Source of the DNA: Myxococcales bacterium
GTDB lineage: Bacteria > Myxococcota_A > Bradymonadia > UBA7976 > UBA1532
Direction of reading: 5' to 3'
NCBI GenBank assembly: GCA_020633465.1
Contig: JACKDN010000043.1
Span: 1 to 51,582, forward strand
DNA: 51,582 nt
Part shown: one piece after another, positions 1 through 8,590 of the stretch
Layout: the number at the start of each line of letters is the position of its first letter
How positions within the stretch are numbered: position 1 is the first letter of the stretch
Made by a program: the position numbers and the translations under genes
The notes under the pieces: model-generated
Databases searched by the model: none
Told to the model about the DNA's origin: nothing
What the model saw: the letters and a program-made list of their open reading frames with translations, nothing else

Positions 1-2
1 TC

Positions 3-686
3 TACAACGTGCAGCCCGAGCGCATCCGCGCGCTGCAGTCACCCGACCAGGGCGAGCTGCTGGCGCGCGACGGCAGCAACCTGGCCAGCGTCGTGCGTCG
101 GATGCAGCAGGACGCTCCCCATGCGCTCGACCGCGTGCGCGCCTTCCTGCAGCAGGTGGTGCCCGGCATCGAGGGGGTCGATCCACTGCCGATGGGCCAC
201 ATGATGACCCTCGAGTTCCGCCAGCGCGTCGAGGGCGCCAACGCCGCCTGGAAGTTCCCGGCGATCACCATGTCCGACGGCACGCTGCGGGCGTTGGCGC
301 TCCTGGTGGCGCTGTTTCAGCCCACCGTGCGGCAGGCGACGCGCCTGGTCGGGGTCGAGGAGCCCGAGACCGCGCTGCACCCTGCGGCGGCCGGCGTCCT
401 CTTCGACGCCTTGCGCGCAGCCGTGCGGCACACCCAGGTCGTCGCCACCACGCACAGCCCCGACCTGCTCGACCACCCATCGCTGAAGCCCGAGGAGATC
501 CGCGCCGTGCACGCCGAGGCCGGCACCACGCGCATCGGCCCAGTGGACGAGGCCAGCCGCTCGGCCATGCGCGACGCCCTCTACACGGGCGGCGAGTTGT
601 TGCGGATGGACCAGCTCGCGCCGGCGGCCGACACGCGCCCCGAGCGGATGAACCTGTTCCCGAAGTGGACCGAGGAGACCCCATGA
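3..686 (+). CDS. AAA/OLD-like ATPase, C-terminal part (5' end outside window)
   Basis: C-terminal 228 codons of an ABC-type (SMC/RecF-like) AAA ATPase resembling the COG4637 'predicted ATPase' group. The reading frame is open to the left edge, so the Walker A part lies outside the window. Visible motifs are a signature-like stretch SDGTLRALALL, a Walker B GVEEPETALHP and a switch histidine in VVATTHSPDLL. The stop overlaps the ATG of the downstream DNA methyltransferase (ATGA, 683-686), so the two are probably translationally coupled and share an operon with the type III restriction genes. A role as an accessory defence ATPase is inferred from this context; the family is otherwise poorly characterised. 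Confidence 0.8.
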   Translation, partial: YNVQPERIRALQSPDQGELLARDGSNLASVVRRMQQDAPHALDRVRAFLQQVVPGIEGVDPLPMGHMMTLEFRQRVEGANAAWKFPAITMSDGTLRALALLVALFQPTVRQATRLVGVEEPETALHPAAAGVLFDALRAAVRHTQVVATTHSPDLLDHPSLKPEEIRAVHAEAGTTRIGPVDEASRSAMRDALYTGGELLRMDQLAPAADTRPERMNLFPKWTEETP

Positions 687-2623
687 CCGACCGACCCGAG
701 AAGCTGCCCGCGGGCAGCGCCGACGTGGTGGCCGAGCGCCGCGAGGCGCTGCAGGCGCTGTTCCCCGAGGCCTTCCGCGAGGGCCGGGTGGACCTGGACG
801 CGCTGCGCCGCGCGCTGGGCGACGCGGTCGAGACGGGGCGCGAGCGCTACGGGCTGGGCTGGGCCGGCAAGGCCGACGCCGTGCGCGCGGTGCAGGTGCC
901 CAGCAAGGGGACGCTGGTGCCCGACCGCGCGGCGTCCGTGGACTTCGACACCACGCAGAACGTGCTGATCGAGGGCGACAACCTCGAGGTGCTGAAGCTG
1001 CTGCAGCGCAGCTATCACGGGCAGGTGAAGCTGATCTACATCGACCCGCCGTACAACACGGGCAAGGAGTTCATCTACCCCGACAACTTCCGCGAGGGGC
1101 TCGACGACTACCTGCGCTACTCGGGGCAGGTGGACGGCGAGGGCTTCAAGCTGACCAGCAACACCGAGACGGACGGGCGCTATCACTCGAAGTGGCTGAG
1201 CATGATGTGGCCCCGGCTGTTCCTCGCGCGGAACCTGCTGCGGGAGGATGGGGTGATCTTCGTGTCGATCGCCGACCACGAAGTGCACAACCTGCGACAC
1301 GTTCTCGACGAAGTATTTGGTCCAGAGAACTTCGTTGGAACAGTCGTCTGGAAGGGGGCAACGGACAACAACCCAACGCAAATCGCGGTGGAGCACGAGT
1401 ACATCCACTGCTACGCGAAGCAGAAACAGCACCTTGAGACCGCTTGGCGGTCGCCGGTGTCGGATGCCAAGCAGACCATGCTGGGTTGGTACCGCGCTCT
1501 TCTTGCCGAACATGGCTCCGACGTCGACCGCATTCAGGCAGAGTTCAGGAAGCTGATCCGCGCGAACCGCGAGACCCTCAATCCAATCACACACTACGAC
1601 CGCATCGACAACCGAGGGCCGTACACAGGCAGCCGAAAGGTGCACAACCCCAAGCCGGGTGGGTACGAGTACGACGTACTGCACCCAGAGACCGGTGGCG
1701 TGTGCTCCCGGCCGGCCAACGGGTATCGATACCCAGAGCCCCGCATGGCTGCACTCGTCGAAGAAGGCCGAGTGCTCTTTGGTGACGATGAAACTCAGAT
1801 CGTTCAGATCAAGGAGTACTTGGTCGACTACACCGACAAGTGCAACAGCGTCGTCCACCTCGATAGTCGTGCAGCGGCCAACGAACTGGCCCGTCAATTG
1901 GGCGAACGAAAGGTATTCACGAATCCAAAGCCAACGGATCTTCTTGCTCGCCTGTTCGGCTTCGTAGCGTCCAGCGACGACCTCGTCCTCGACTTCTTCG
2001 CCGGCTCCGGCACCACCGGCGACGCGGTCATGCGCCTCAACGCCGAGGACGGCGGCAACCGGCGCTACATCCTGGTGCAGTTGCCCGAGCCCACCGAACA
2101 CGACGACTACCCCACCATCGCCGACATCACCAAGGCCCGCCTGCGGGCGGCCGGCGACGCGCTGCGCGCGGCGCGGGAGGGCCAGCTCGATCTCGACGCC
2201 AAGCCCGCGCCGGACCTCGGCTTCAAGGTCTTCAAGCTGGCCGCGAGCAACTTCCAGGTGTGGGACGGCGACGTCGCCGACGACGCGCTGGGCGAGACGC
2301 TGCAGATGTTCGCCGACAACGTGCGGCCCGAGGCCACCGACGAGGCGCTGCTGGTCGAGATCATGCTGCGCGCGGGCATCGCGCTGACCGAGCCGGTCGA
2401 GCCCGTGACGCTGGGCGACGCCACCGTGTACCGCATCCAGCAGGGGCACCTGCTGGTGTGCCTGGCGCAGCCGATCACGCAGGCCACCCTGCGGGCGATG
2501 ATGGCCGAGAAGCCCGAGATGGTGGTGTGCCTCGACCGCGCCTTCGAGGGCAACGACCAGCTGCTGACCAACACCGTGCTCGAGATGCGCTCGCACGGCA
2601 TCCAGCACTTCCGCACGGTGTGA
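683..2623 (+). CDS. mod: Type III restriction-modification DNA methyltransferase (Mod)
   Basis: Adenine-specific DNA methyltransferase of the beta class, 646 aa. The catalytic motif IV DPPYNTG sits near residue 121 and the SAM-binding motif I DFFAGSGTTGD near residue 437, which is the beta-class order (IV before I). In type III systems Mod reads the target site and the Mod-Res complex cleaves unmodified DNA. The ATG at 683 was chosen because it overlaps the upstream stop (ATGA) and gives the natural N-terminus MTDRPEKLPAG. The stretch between the two motifs (about 1290-1980), which should hold the target recognition domain, has visibly more A/T in third positions than its flanks, as if this segment had been exchanged. 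The res gene follows after 10 bp. Confidence 0.93.
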   Translation: MTDRPEKLPAGSADVVAERREALQALFPEAFREGRVDLDALRRALGDAVETGRERYGLGWAGKADAVRAVQVPSKGTLVPDRAASVDFDTTQNVLIEGDNLEVLKLLQRSYHGQVKLIYIDPPYNTGKEFIYPDNFREGLDDYLRYSGQVDGEGFKLTSNTETDGRYHSKWLSMMWPRLFLARNLLREDGVIFVSIADHEVHNLRHVLDEVFGPENFVGTVVWKGATDNNPTQIAVEHEYIHCYAKQKQHLETAWRSPVSDAKQTMLGWYRALLAEHGSDVDRIQAEFRKLIRANRETLNPITHYDRIDNRGPYTGSRKVHNPKPGGYEYDVLHPETGGVCSRPANGYRYPEPRMAALVEEGRVLFGDDETQIVQIKEYLVDYTDKCNSVVHLDSRAAANELARQLGERKVFTNPKPTDLLARLFGFVASSDDLVLDFFAGSGTTGDAVMRLNAEDGGNRRYILVQLPEPTEHDDYPTIADITKARLRAAGDALRAAREGQLDLDAKPAPDLGFKVFKLAASNFQVWDGDVADDALGETLQMFADNVRPEATDEALLVEIMLRAGIALTEPVEPVTLGDATVYRIQQGHLLVCLAQPITQATLRAMMAEKPEMVVCLDRAFEGNDQLLTNTVLEMRSHGIQHFRTV

Positions 2624-2633
2624 GGGGGCGGGC

Positions 2634-5270
2634 GTGAAGCTGAAGTTCGACGCCACCCTCGGCTATCAGGCCGCGGCCATCCAAGCGGCCGTGGATCTGT
2701 TCCAGGGCAACCCCTCGGGGCTGCTGCGACACCCGGTGAAGGCCGGGGAAGGCGGCCTGACCGAGGCCGGGTTCGGGAACGAGCTGTCGTTGGCCGACGC
2801 GCAGCTGCTGAAGAACCTGCGCGACGTCCAGGCGCGCCACGGCCTGCTGCCCGACGACCCCGACGCGCCCCTGGTGACCACCGACGGCGTGCCGCATTAC
2901 AGCGTCGAGATGGAGACCGGCACCGGCAAGACCTACGTCTACCTGCGCACGATGTACGCGCTGAACCAGCAGTACGGCTGGACCAAGTTCGTGATCGTGG
3001 TGCCCAGCGTCGCCATCCGCGAGGGCGTGCTGAGCAGCATCCGGGCGACCAAGGAGCACTTCGACGAGCAGTACGCGAAGACGCCCTGCGATGCCTGGGT
3101 GTACGACTCCAAGCGGGTGACCACGTTGCGGGCCTTCGCCACGTCGAACCAGATGCAGGTGCTGGTGATCAACATCGACGCCTTCAACAAGAAGGCGAGC
3201 AACCTCATCTACGCCGCGCAGGACCGCATGTACGGCGAGGCGCCGATCGACTTCATCCGCAACGTGCGGCCGGTGGTCATCATCGACGAGCCGCAGAACA
3301 TGGAGACGGCGACGGCGCGCGAGGCCATCGCTGCGCTGAACCCGCTGTGTACGCTGCGCTACTCGGCCACCCACCGCCACGCCTACAACCGCATCTATCG
3401 CCTGGGGCCCGTCGAGGCCTACGACCAGAAGCTGGTGAAGCGCATCGAGGTCGACTCGGTGCTCGAGGACGCCGACTTCAACAAGCCGTTCGTCGAGGTC
3501 GAGTCGATCGAGCTGCTGAAGCGCGGTCCCGTGGCGCGGCTGCGCATCGACGTGCAGGGGCGGAAAGGGCCGCCGGCGCGCAAGACGGTCAAGGTGGACC
3601 GCAACGGGTTCGACCTGTACGACGCGAGCGGCCAGCGCGCGCAGTATCGCGACTACATCGTCAGCGAGATCAACGGTCGCCACGGCTTCGTCGCCTTCGG
3701 CAACGGCCAGCGCGTGTACCAGGGCCAGTCGATCGGAGCGCACGCCGACGACGTGATGAAGGTGCAGATCCGCCGCACGGTGCGCGAGCACTTCGAGAAG
3801 GAGCTGTCCATCGCACGCCGCCCGGCCGCCGAGCGGCTGAAGGTGCTGTCGCTGTTCTTCATCGACCGCGTGGCCAACTACGCCGACGAGGACGGCAAGA
3901 TCCGGCGGTGGTTCGTCGAGGTCTACACCGAGCTGGCCGCCGACCCCAACTACGCGAGCCTGAAGCCGCTGCCCGTCGACGTGGTGCACAACGGCTATTT
4001 CGCGCAGGACCGCAAGGGCAAGGCCAAGGACACCAGCGGCAGCACCAAGGCCGACGACGACGCCTACGCGCTGATCATGAAGGACAAGGAGCGCCTGCTG
4101 TCGCCCGAGGAGCCGTTGCGGTTCATCTTCAGCCACTCGGCGCTGCGCGAGGGCTGGGACAACCCGAACGTGTTCCAGATCTGCACGCTGAACGACAGCA
4201 AGTCCGAGATGCGCAAGCGGCAGGAGATCGGGCGCGGCCTGCGCCTGCCCGTGCGCGTCGACGGCGAGCGATGCCACGATCCCGAGGTGAACATCCTGAC
4301 GGTGGTGGCGAACGAGGCCTACGAGAGCTTCGCAAAGGGCCTGCAGGACGAGATCGAAAAAGAGACGGGGCAGGACTTCACGGGGCGGGTCGAGAACAAA
4401 CGCAAGCGCGCGAAGCTGGCGCCCAAGCCGCTGAGCCCCGAGTTCAAGGCGCTGTGGGATCGCATCAAGTTCAAGACCCGATACGCGGTCACGTTCGACA
4501 CCGATCTGCTGGTGCTGCAGTGCTGCGACGATGTCGCGATCATGCCGGCGATCGAGCCGCCCCGGATCACGGTGCGCCGGGCCGAGCTGAAGGTGACGCA
4601 GAAGGGGGTGGCCGCCCAGCTCACCGCGGCCCCCCAACAGACCGCCGTCGAGCAGGATGGGCCGCAGCCGGTGCCGGACGCCCTGAGCTATCTGCAGCGT
4701 CAGACCGAGCTGACCCGCACCACGCTCGCCCGCATCCTCGTGGGCTCGGGACGCCTGGCGGACCTGCGCGTGAACGCCCAGCAGTTCCTCGATCAGGTGG
4801 TCGAGATCGTCCGGAAGCGCCTGACGCTGCTGATGATCGACGGGCTCGAGTACGTGAAGCTCGAAGGGGACGACGCCGAGTGGGCACCGGCCCAGTTCGA
4901 GGAGCAGACGGTGTACGAGCAGCGGCTGGTCAAGGTCACCAAGTCGGTCTACGACGCGATCGAGGTAGACTCGGGGGTCGAGCGCGACTTCGCGACGGCG
5001 CTCGAGGCCCGCAAGGACATCAAGTTCTTCATCAAGCTGCCGCGCTGGTTCACGGTGCCGACCCCGCTGGGCACCTACAACCCCGACTGGGCGCTGTCGC
5101 TCGAGCGCGACGGCCACGAGATGGTGTACCTGGTGCGCGAGACGAAGGGCACCACCGAGGTGGACGAGCTGCGGCCCGCCGAGAAGCGGAAGATCATCTG
5201 CGGCGGCAAGCACTTCCAACTGCTGGACGTGGACTTCGGGGTGGTGGACGTCGCGGAAAAGGTCACCTGA
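2634..5270 (+). CDS. res: Type III restriction endonuclease subunit (Res)
   Basis: Helicase-nuclease subunit of a type III restriction enzyme, 878 aa, a normal length. It has a DEAD/SF2 helicase core: Walker A METGTGKT (residues 93-100), motif II DEPQ (218-221), a downstream HSALREGWDNPNVFQ segment and motif VI RQEIGRGLRLP near residue 530. At the C-terminus is a PD-(D/E)xK nuclease with the candidate residues D818 (NPDWAL), E836 and K838 (ETKG). The GTG start at 2634 follows a GAGGGGG ribosome-binding site that overlaps the end of mod. It should hydrolyse ATP to translocate on DNA and cut near recognition sites left unmethylated by Mod. All key motifs are intact, so the system looks functional. 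Confidence 0.94.
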   Translation: MKLKFDATLGYQAAAIQAAVDLFQGNPSGLLRHPVKAGEGGLTEAGFGNELSLADAQLLKNLRDVQARHGLLPDDPDAPLVTTDGVPHYSVEMETGTGKTYVYLRTMYALNQQYGWTKFVIVVPSVAIREGVLSSIRATKEHFDEQYAKTPCDAWVYDSKRVTTLRAFATSNQMQVLVINIDAFNKKASNLIYAAQDRMYGEAPIDFIRNVRPVVIIDEPQNMETATAREAIAALNPLCTLRYSATHRHAYNRIYRLGPVEAYDQKLVKRIEVDSVLEDADFNKPFVEVESIELLKRGPVARLRIDVQGRKGPPARKTVKVDRNGFDLYDASGQRAQYRDYIVSEINGRHGFVAFGNGQRVYQGQSIGAHADDVMKVQIRRTVREHFEKELSIARRPAAERLKVLSLFFIDRVANYADEDGKIRRWFVEVYTELAADPNYASLKPLPVDVVHNGYFAQDRKGKAKDTSGSTKADDDAYALIMKDKERLLSPEEPLRFIFSHSALREGWDNPNVFQICTLNDSKSEMRKRQEIGRGLRLPVRVDGERCHDPEVNILTVVANEAYESFAKGLQDEIEKETGQDFTGRVENKRKRAKLAPKPLSPEFKALWDRIKFKTRYAVTFDTDLLVLQCCDDVAIMPAIEPPRITVRRAELKVTQKGVAAQLTAAPQQTAVEQDGPQPVPDALSYLQRQTELTRTTLARILVGSGRLADLRVNAQQFLDQVVEIVRKRLTLLMIDGLEYVKLEGDDAEWAPAQFEEQTVYEQRLVKVTKSVYDAIEVDSGVERDFATALEARKDIKFFIKLPRWFTVPTPLGTYNPDWALSLERDGHEMVYLVRETKGTTEVDELRPAEKRKIICGGKHFQLLDVDFGVVDVAEKVT

Positions 5271-5273
5271 ACC

Positions 5274-5780
5274 ATGCGGCGGAGGCGTGCCCGCACGCTC
5301 ACCGCGATGGCCACCGCCGCGCTCCTGTTGCTGAAGCATGGGCGCACGGCCGACGACCTGCCCGAGCGGCTGGTGGCATGGACCGAAACGCTGCGCGCCG
5401 TCCTGGCCGCGGACAACGGCCTGCGAGCGTTCGAGGCCTTCAGCCGCTATATTCTGCAGGTCAACGCCCACGTCCGGGTCGACGATCTGGTTCGGATCGT
5501 CCGCGCGTCGCTGGGCGAGGAAGCAGGGAGGGCCGCCATGACCGCCGCCGAGAAGCTCATCGCCCAGGGCAAGCAGGTCGGCCGCGCCGAGGGCCGCGCC
5601 GAGGGCCGCGCCGAGGGCCGCGCCGCCATCCTCTTGAAACTGATCACACTGCGCTTCGGCGCGCCCACGCCCGACGTCGAAGCTCACGTCCACGCGGCGT
5701 CCGTCGAGCAGCTCGACCGGTGGGCCGAGGCCATCCTCGCGGCGCCGACGCTGGAGGCGCTGTTGGCCGAGCGCCCGTAG
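5274..5780 (+). CDS. DUF4351 protein, C-terminal remnant of an Rpn-type nuclease
   Basis: A 168-aa protein whose C-terminal half matches the DUF4351 tail typical of Rpn/YhgA-like (PD-(D/E)xK) recombination-promoting nucleases and related transposase-like proteins. It has a basic (GRAE)n linker (about residues 102-117), then LLKLITLRFGAP and a helical end. The N-terminal nuclease domain usual in this family is absent, although the middle resembles the region just after it. The gene starts 3 bp after res, so it may be read from the same transcript. It is probably a truncated remnant; a small regulatory role cannot be excluded. Confidence 0.6.
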   Translation: MRRRRARTLTAMATAALLLLKHGRTADDLPERLVAWTETLRAVLAADNGLRAFEAFSRYILQVNAHVRVDDLVRIVRASLGEEAGRAAMTAAEKLIAQGKQVGRAEGRAEGRAEGRAAILLKLITLRFGAPTPDVEAHVHAASVEQLDRWAEAILAAPTLEALLAERP

Positions 5781-5838
5781 GGCCTCGACCGCGCGGCTCG
5801 TCGGCGGGACGCTGGGCGAGGAGGCCGGGAGGACCACC

Positions 5839-6078
5839 ATGACCGAGGGCGAACGACTCATCGAAGAGGGCATGAAGTTGGGCCTCGCTGAAGGCCGCGC
5901 CGAAGGCCGCGCCGCGACGCTGTTGAAGCTGATGAGCCTGCGCTTCGGCGTGCCGACGCCCGAAGTGGAGGCGCGTGTCCGCGCCGCTTCGGTCGAAGAC
6001 CACGACCGCTGGGCCGAGGCCGTCCTCACCGCCCCCACCCTGGACGCGCTGCTGGCCGTGGGCTCCGACCACGCCTGA
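5839..6078 (+). CDS. Second DUF4351 fragment, tandem copy of the preceding tail
   Basis: A 79-aa ORF repeating the last part of the upstream gene: MTEGERLIEEG, a shorter GLAEGRAEGRA linker, LLKLMSLRFGVP and the helical tail ending DALLAVGSDHA. The homology begins before the ATG: GCTGGGCGAGGA(A/G)GC precedes both copies, near 5512 and 5814. The unit therefore arose as a partial tandem duplication that has since diverged. It has no nuclease domain. The ATG at 5839 has GGGAGG upstream and could be translated. Probably a gene remnant. Confidence 0.5.
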   Translation: MTEGERLIEEGMKLGLAEGRAEGRAATLLKLMSLRFGVPTPEVEARVRAASVEDHDRWAEAVLTAPTLDALLAVGSDHA

Positions 6079-6095
6079 GCCGGCGCCCGCCTCCC

Positions 6096-7061
6096 TCACT
6101 CCTCCGCCAACCCCACCTCGACCGCCCCGATGTCCACCGTGTGCCAAGCGCCGCTCGCCCGCAGCGCGAAGGTGCCGGTGTAGCGGCCCGGGCGCAGCAG
6201 CGACGCGTCACCGTCATGGTACACGCTGATGCGCAGGTCGAGCGTCTGGCCGGGCGCGACCACGTCGTCCCAGGCGGCGGGCGGATCCAGGCGCGCCCGG
6301 TGCGGCGTGTCCGACTGGACCAGGATGGGCGCGCCATCGGCGCCGCGCAGCGCGAGCAGCCAGCCGCCGACGGTCGCGGGCGCCTCGCTGGTGTTGCGCA
6401 CCCGCAGCCGGAGGTCGCCGTCCAGGCCGGGGCCGAAGCCGTGGTGGCAGCGGCAGAAGGCGAAGGTCGCGCTCAGCAGCTCGATCTCCAGCCGCTGCGC
6501 CAGGGGCGCGGCCCCGAGGCACTCTCCCAGCGACGCGCACCGCAGGAACCGCCAGTCGGGCCCCGGGTGCGTCCAGCCCGCCTCGCCGGCGACGGTCTCG
6601 ACGACCACCTCCCAGACGTCGGCGGCCGGGCCGGGCGGCGCGGGGAAGCGCAGGGCGATGGGGCGGTCGACGCCGTCGTCGCACACGCCGTCCACCACCA
6701 GCAGCGCGGCCTCGGGCGCGCGCCAGGCGCGGCCGAACCGGCACGCCGTCTCGCCGCGCGCGACGACGCCGGTCACGAAGCCCGCCTCGAAGCTGCCGGT
6801 GTCGAGCGCCAGCGGATCCGCGACGGCCCCATTGGTCCCCAGGTGATACAGCGTCGCCTCGTACAGCGCGTGCGTCGGCTGGTCCACCAGCCACCAACCC
6901 GCGAAGTCGCCCACCGGGGCGCCCGCGTCGGTGTCGCCAACGTCCGGCGTGTCCCGCGCGGCGTCGCCGACGCCGCCGTCCTCGACCGGATCGTCCGTCG
7001 CCGGCGCGTCCGCCGCGCACCCCGTCGCCAGCATCACCAGCAGAAGCCACCCGACCCGCAT
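6096..7061 (-). CDS. Secreted lipoprotein of unknown function
   Basis: A predicted 321-aa lipoprotein. The start at 7061 (ATG) is preceded by GGGGAGGTGGTG and yields the signal MRVGWLLLVMLATGC with a clear lipobox, so Cys15 should be lipidated. An Asp/Ala/Gly/Pro linker follows, then a mostly beta-predicted body with several Cys residues (for example CRFGRAW, CDDGVDRP, CASLGECLG, FCRCHHGFG) and a C-terminal part resembling an immunoglobulin-like fold. I do not recognise the family. It is convergent with the DUF4351 fragments and divergent from the FadL-like operon. Confidence 0.75.
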   Translation of the reverse strand: MRVGWLLLVMLATGCAADAPATDDPVEDGGVGDAARDTPDVGDTDAGAPVGDFAGWWLVDQPTHALYEATLYHLGTNGAVADPLALDTGSFEAGFVTGVVARGETACRFGRAWRAPEAALLVVDGVCDDGVDRPIALRFPAPPGPAADVWEVVVETVAGEAGWTHPGPDWRFLRCASLGECLGAAPLAQRLEIELLSATFAFCRCHHGFGPGLDGDLRLRVRNTSEAPATVGGWLLALRGADGAPILVQSDTPHRARLDPPAAWDDVVAPGQTLDLRISVYHDGDASLLRPGRYTGTFALRASGAWHTVDIGAVEVGLAEE

Positions 7062-7204
7062 CACCACCTCCCCGCCACGCGCCATCCTCCCCCACCGAGG
7101 CGTACCGCCGCATCCCCCGCGGCCCGCCCTCCAACCGCCCGGCGGTCGCTCGGCGCCTCGAGCTTGCCGGGCCGTTCCGAGATCGGCACTGCGTACGGGG
7201 CCCG

Positions 7205-7232
7205 GCTGACAGCTGAACGCTGACAGCTGACA
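7205..7232. repeat. Heptad repeat, four GCTGACA-type units
   Basis: Four head-to-tail 7-bp units (GCTGACA, GCTGAAC, GCTGACA, GCTGACA) lie in the 260-bp divergent gap between the lipoprotein and the FadL-like operon. Similar arrays occur at 13318-13345 and 19547-19567, always intergenic. The rest of this gap (7062-7204 and 7233-7321) shows no feature I can name. Confidence 0.7.
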
Positions 7233-7321
7233 GCCGGCCGTAACCACCCCCGCGGCCAACGAACAGACCCCACCCCCACCACCCCGTTGCGTCGCCGCGC
7301 GCTTCGGGTAATGGTCCCCAG

Positions 7322-8590
7322 GTGCCACGCCGCGCCGCCCTCGCTGCCACCCTGTGCGCCCTGCTCGCCGCCCCCGCGGCGGCCAGCGTGCCCGACCTGT
7401 TCGGCTACGGCGCCCGCGCGTCGGCGCTGGCCGGTGCCGTCGTCAGCGATCCCCACGGCCACACCGCGGTCTACTACAACCCCGGCGCCCTGGGCTTCGA
7501 GACCAAGCTCACCTTCGCCGTGGGCTACCAGCGCGCCGACCTGGCCCTCGAGATCGACGGCGCCGAGCGCGACGCGCGGCCCGCCTCGGCCACCCTCATC
7601 GGGTTCGGCATCCCCATCCCGCTGGGCGGCTTCATGGAGCGCCGCCTGACCCTCGGCGCCGGCTTCGTCATCCCCACCAACACCGTCCTCGTCGCCGACA
7701 TCCCGCGCCCCGGCCAGCCCCGCTTCTCGCTGGTCGAGAACCGCGCGCAGACCGTCACCCTGCAGGGCGCCCTGGGCCTGCGCCTCACCGACTGGCTGTC
7801 CATCGGCGGCGGCGTCATCGCCCTGTCCGAGCTGCAGGGCGCCATCGACGTCGCCCCCAACGCCGAGGGCCGCATCGGCAGCCAGGCCCGCGACCAGCTC
7901 GTCGCCAGCTACGCCCCGACCGCCGGCCTCGCCCTGCGCCTGCCCGGCGACGCGCGCGTGGGCGTCACCTACCGCGGCGAGTCGAAGGCCGAGTTCGAGC
8001 TGCCCATCACCGCCAACCTGGGCGACAGCTTCCCGCTGCCCGTGCCCACGCTGTCGATCATCGGCGTCGCGCAGTACGACCCGCGCAACGTCGCCGTCGA
8101 GCTGTCCGGCACGCCCGCCCTGGGCCTGCGCGTCGCCGCCGGCTTCACCTGGAAGCAGTGGAGCGCCTACCCCAACCCCATCGCCTACACCGCCGTGCCC
8201 GCCGACTTCCCGGCGCAGCCCGACCCCGACTTCGACGACGTCTTCGAGTGGCGCGGCGCCGCCGAGTGGCCGCTGGCCGCGGGCCCGCTGACCCTCACGC
8301 CGCGCCTGGGCTACCAGTTCGCGCCCAGCCCCGCGCCCGAGCAGACCGGCCTGCACAACCAGCTCGACAGCGACCGCCACCTGCTGGGCCTGGGCCTGGG
8401 CGTCCAGTGGGATCGCCTGCGCCTCGACCTGGCCGGCCAGTGGCACCACCTGACCACGCGCGCGCACACCAAGGACGCCGCCGCCATCGAGGCCGCCGGC
8501 TTCGACCCGGCCACCCACCCCGGCGCCGAGGGCATCGAGCACGACGGCGAGATCTTCGGCTTCGCCGTCGAGGTGGGGGTCGAGCTGTGA
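7322..8590 (+). CDS. FadL/TodX (OmpP1) family outer-membrane protein, first paralogue
   Basis: A 422-aa outer-membrane beta-barrel of the FadL family, which carries long-chain fatty acids and other hydrophobic compounds across the outer membrane. It has a GTG start at 7322, a Sec signal peptide (MPRRAALAATLCALLAAPAAA), then the family's N-terminal motif FGYGARASALAGAV and YYNPGALGF, where FadL normally has NPAG. Alternating amphipathic strands follow, ending in EVGVEL. The next gene begins inside its stop codon (GTGA, 8587-8590). Substrate unknown. Confidence 0.85.
   Translation: MPRRAALAATLCALLAAPAAASVPDLFGYGARASALAGAVVSDPHGHTAVYYNPGALGFETKLTFAVGYQRADLALEIDGAERDARPASATLIGFGIPIPLGGFMERRLTLGAGFVIPTNTVLVADIPRPGQPRFSLVENRAQTVTLQGALGLRLTDWLSIGGGVIALSELQGAIDVAPNAEGRIGSQARDQLVASYAPTAGLALRLPGDARVGVTYRGESKAEFELPITANLGDSFPLPVPTLSIIGVAQYDPRNVAVELSGTPALGLRVAAGFTWKQWSAYPNPIAYTAVPADFPAQPDPDFDDVFEWRGAAEWPLAAGPLTLTPRLGYQFAPSPAPEQTGLHNQLDSDRHLLGLGLGVQWDRLRLDLAGQWHHLTTRAHTKDAAAIEAAGFDPATHPGAEGIEHDGEIFGFAVEVGVEL

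Noticed and set aside
581..2656. A 691-codon frame on the minus strand opposite mod.
   Set aside because: No recognisable motif and entirely covered by the methyltransferase gene.
2475..6038. A 1187-codon open frame on the minus strand opposite res.
   Set aside because: The high GC content gives long antisense frames; its codon pattern and composition are those of a shadow, and the plus strand encodes Mod/Res with all expected motifs.
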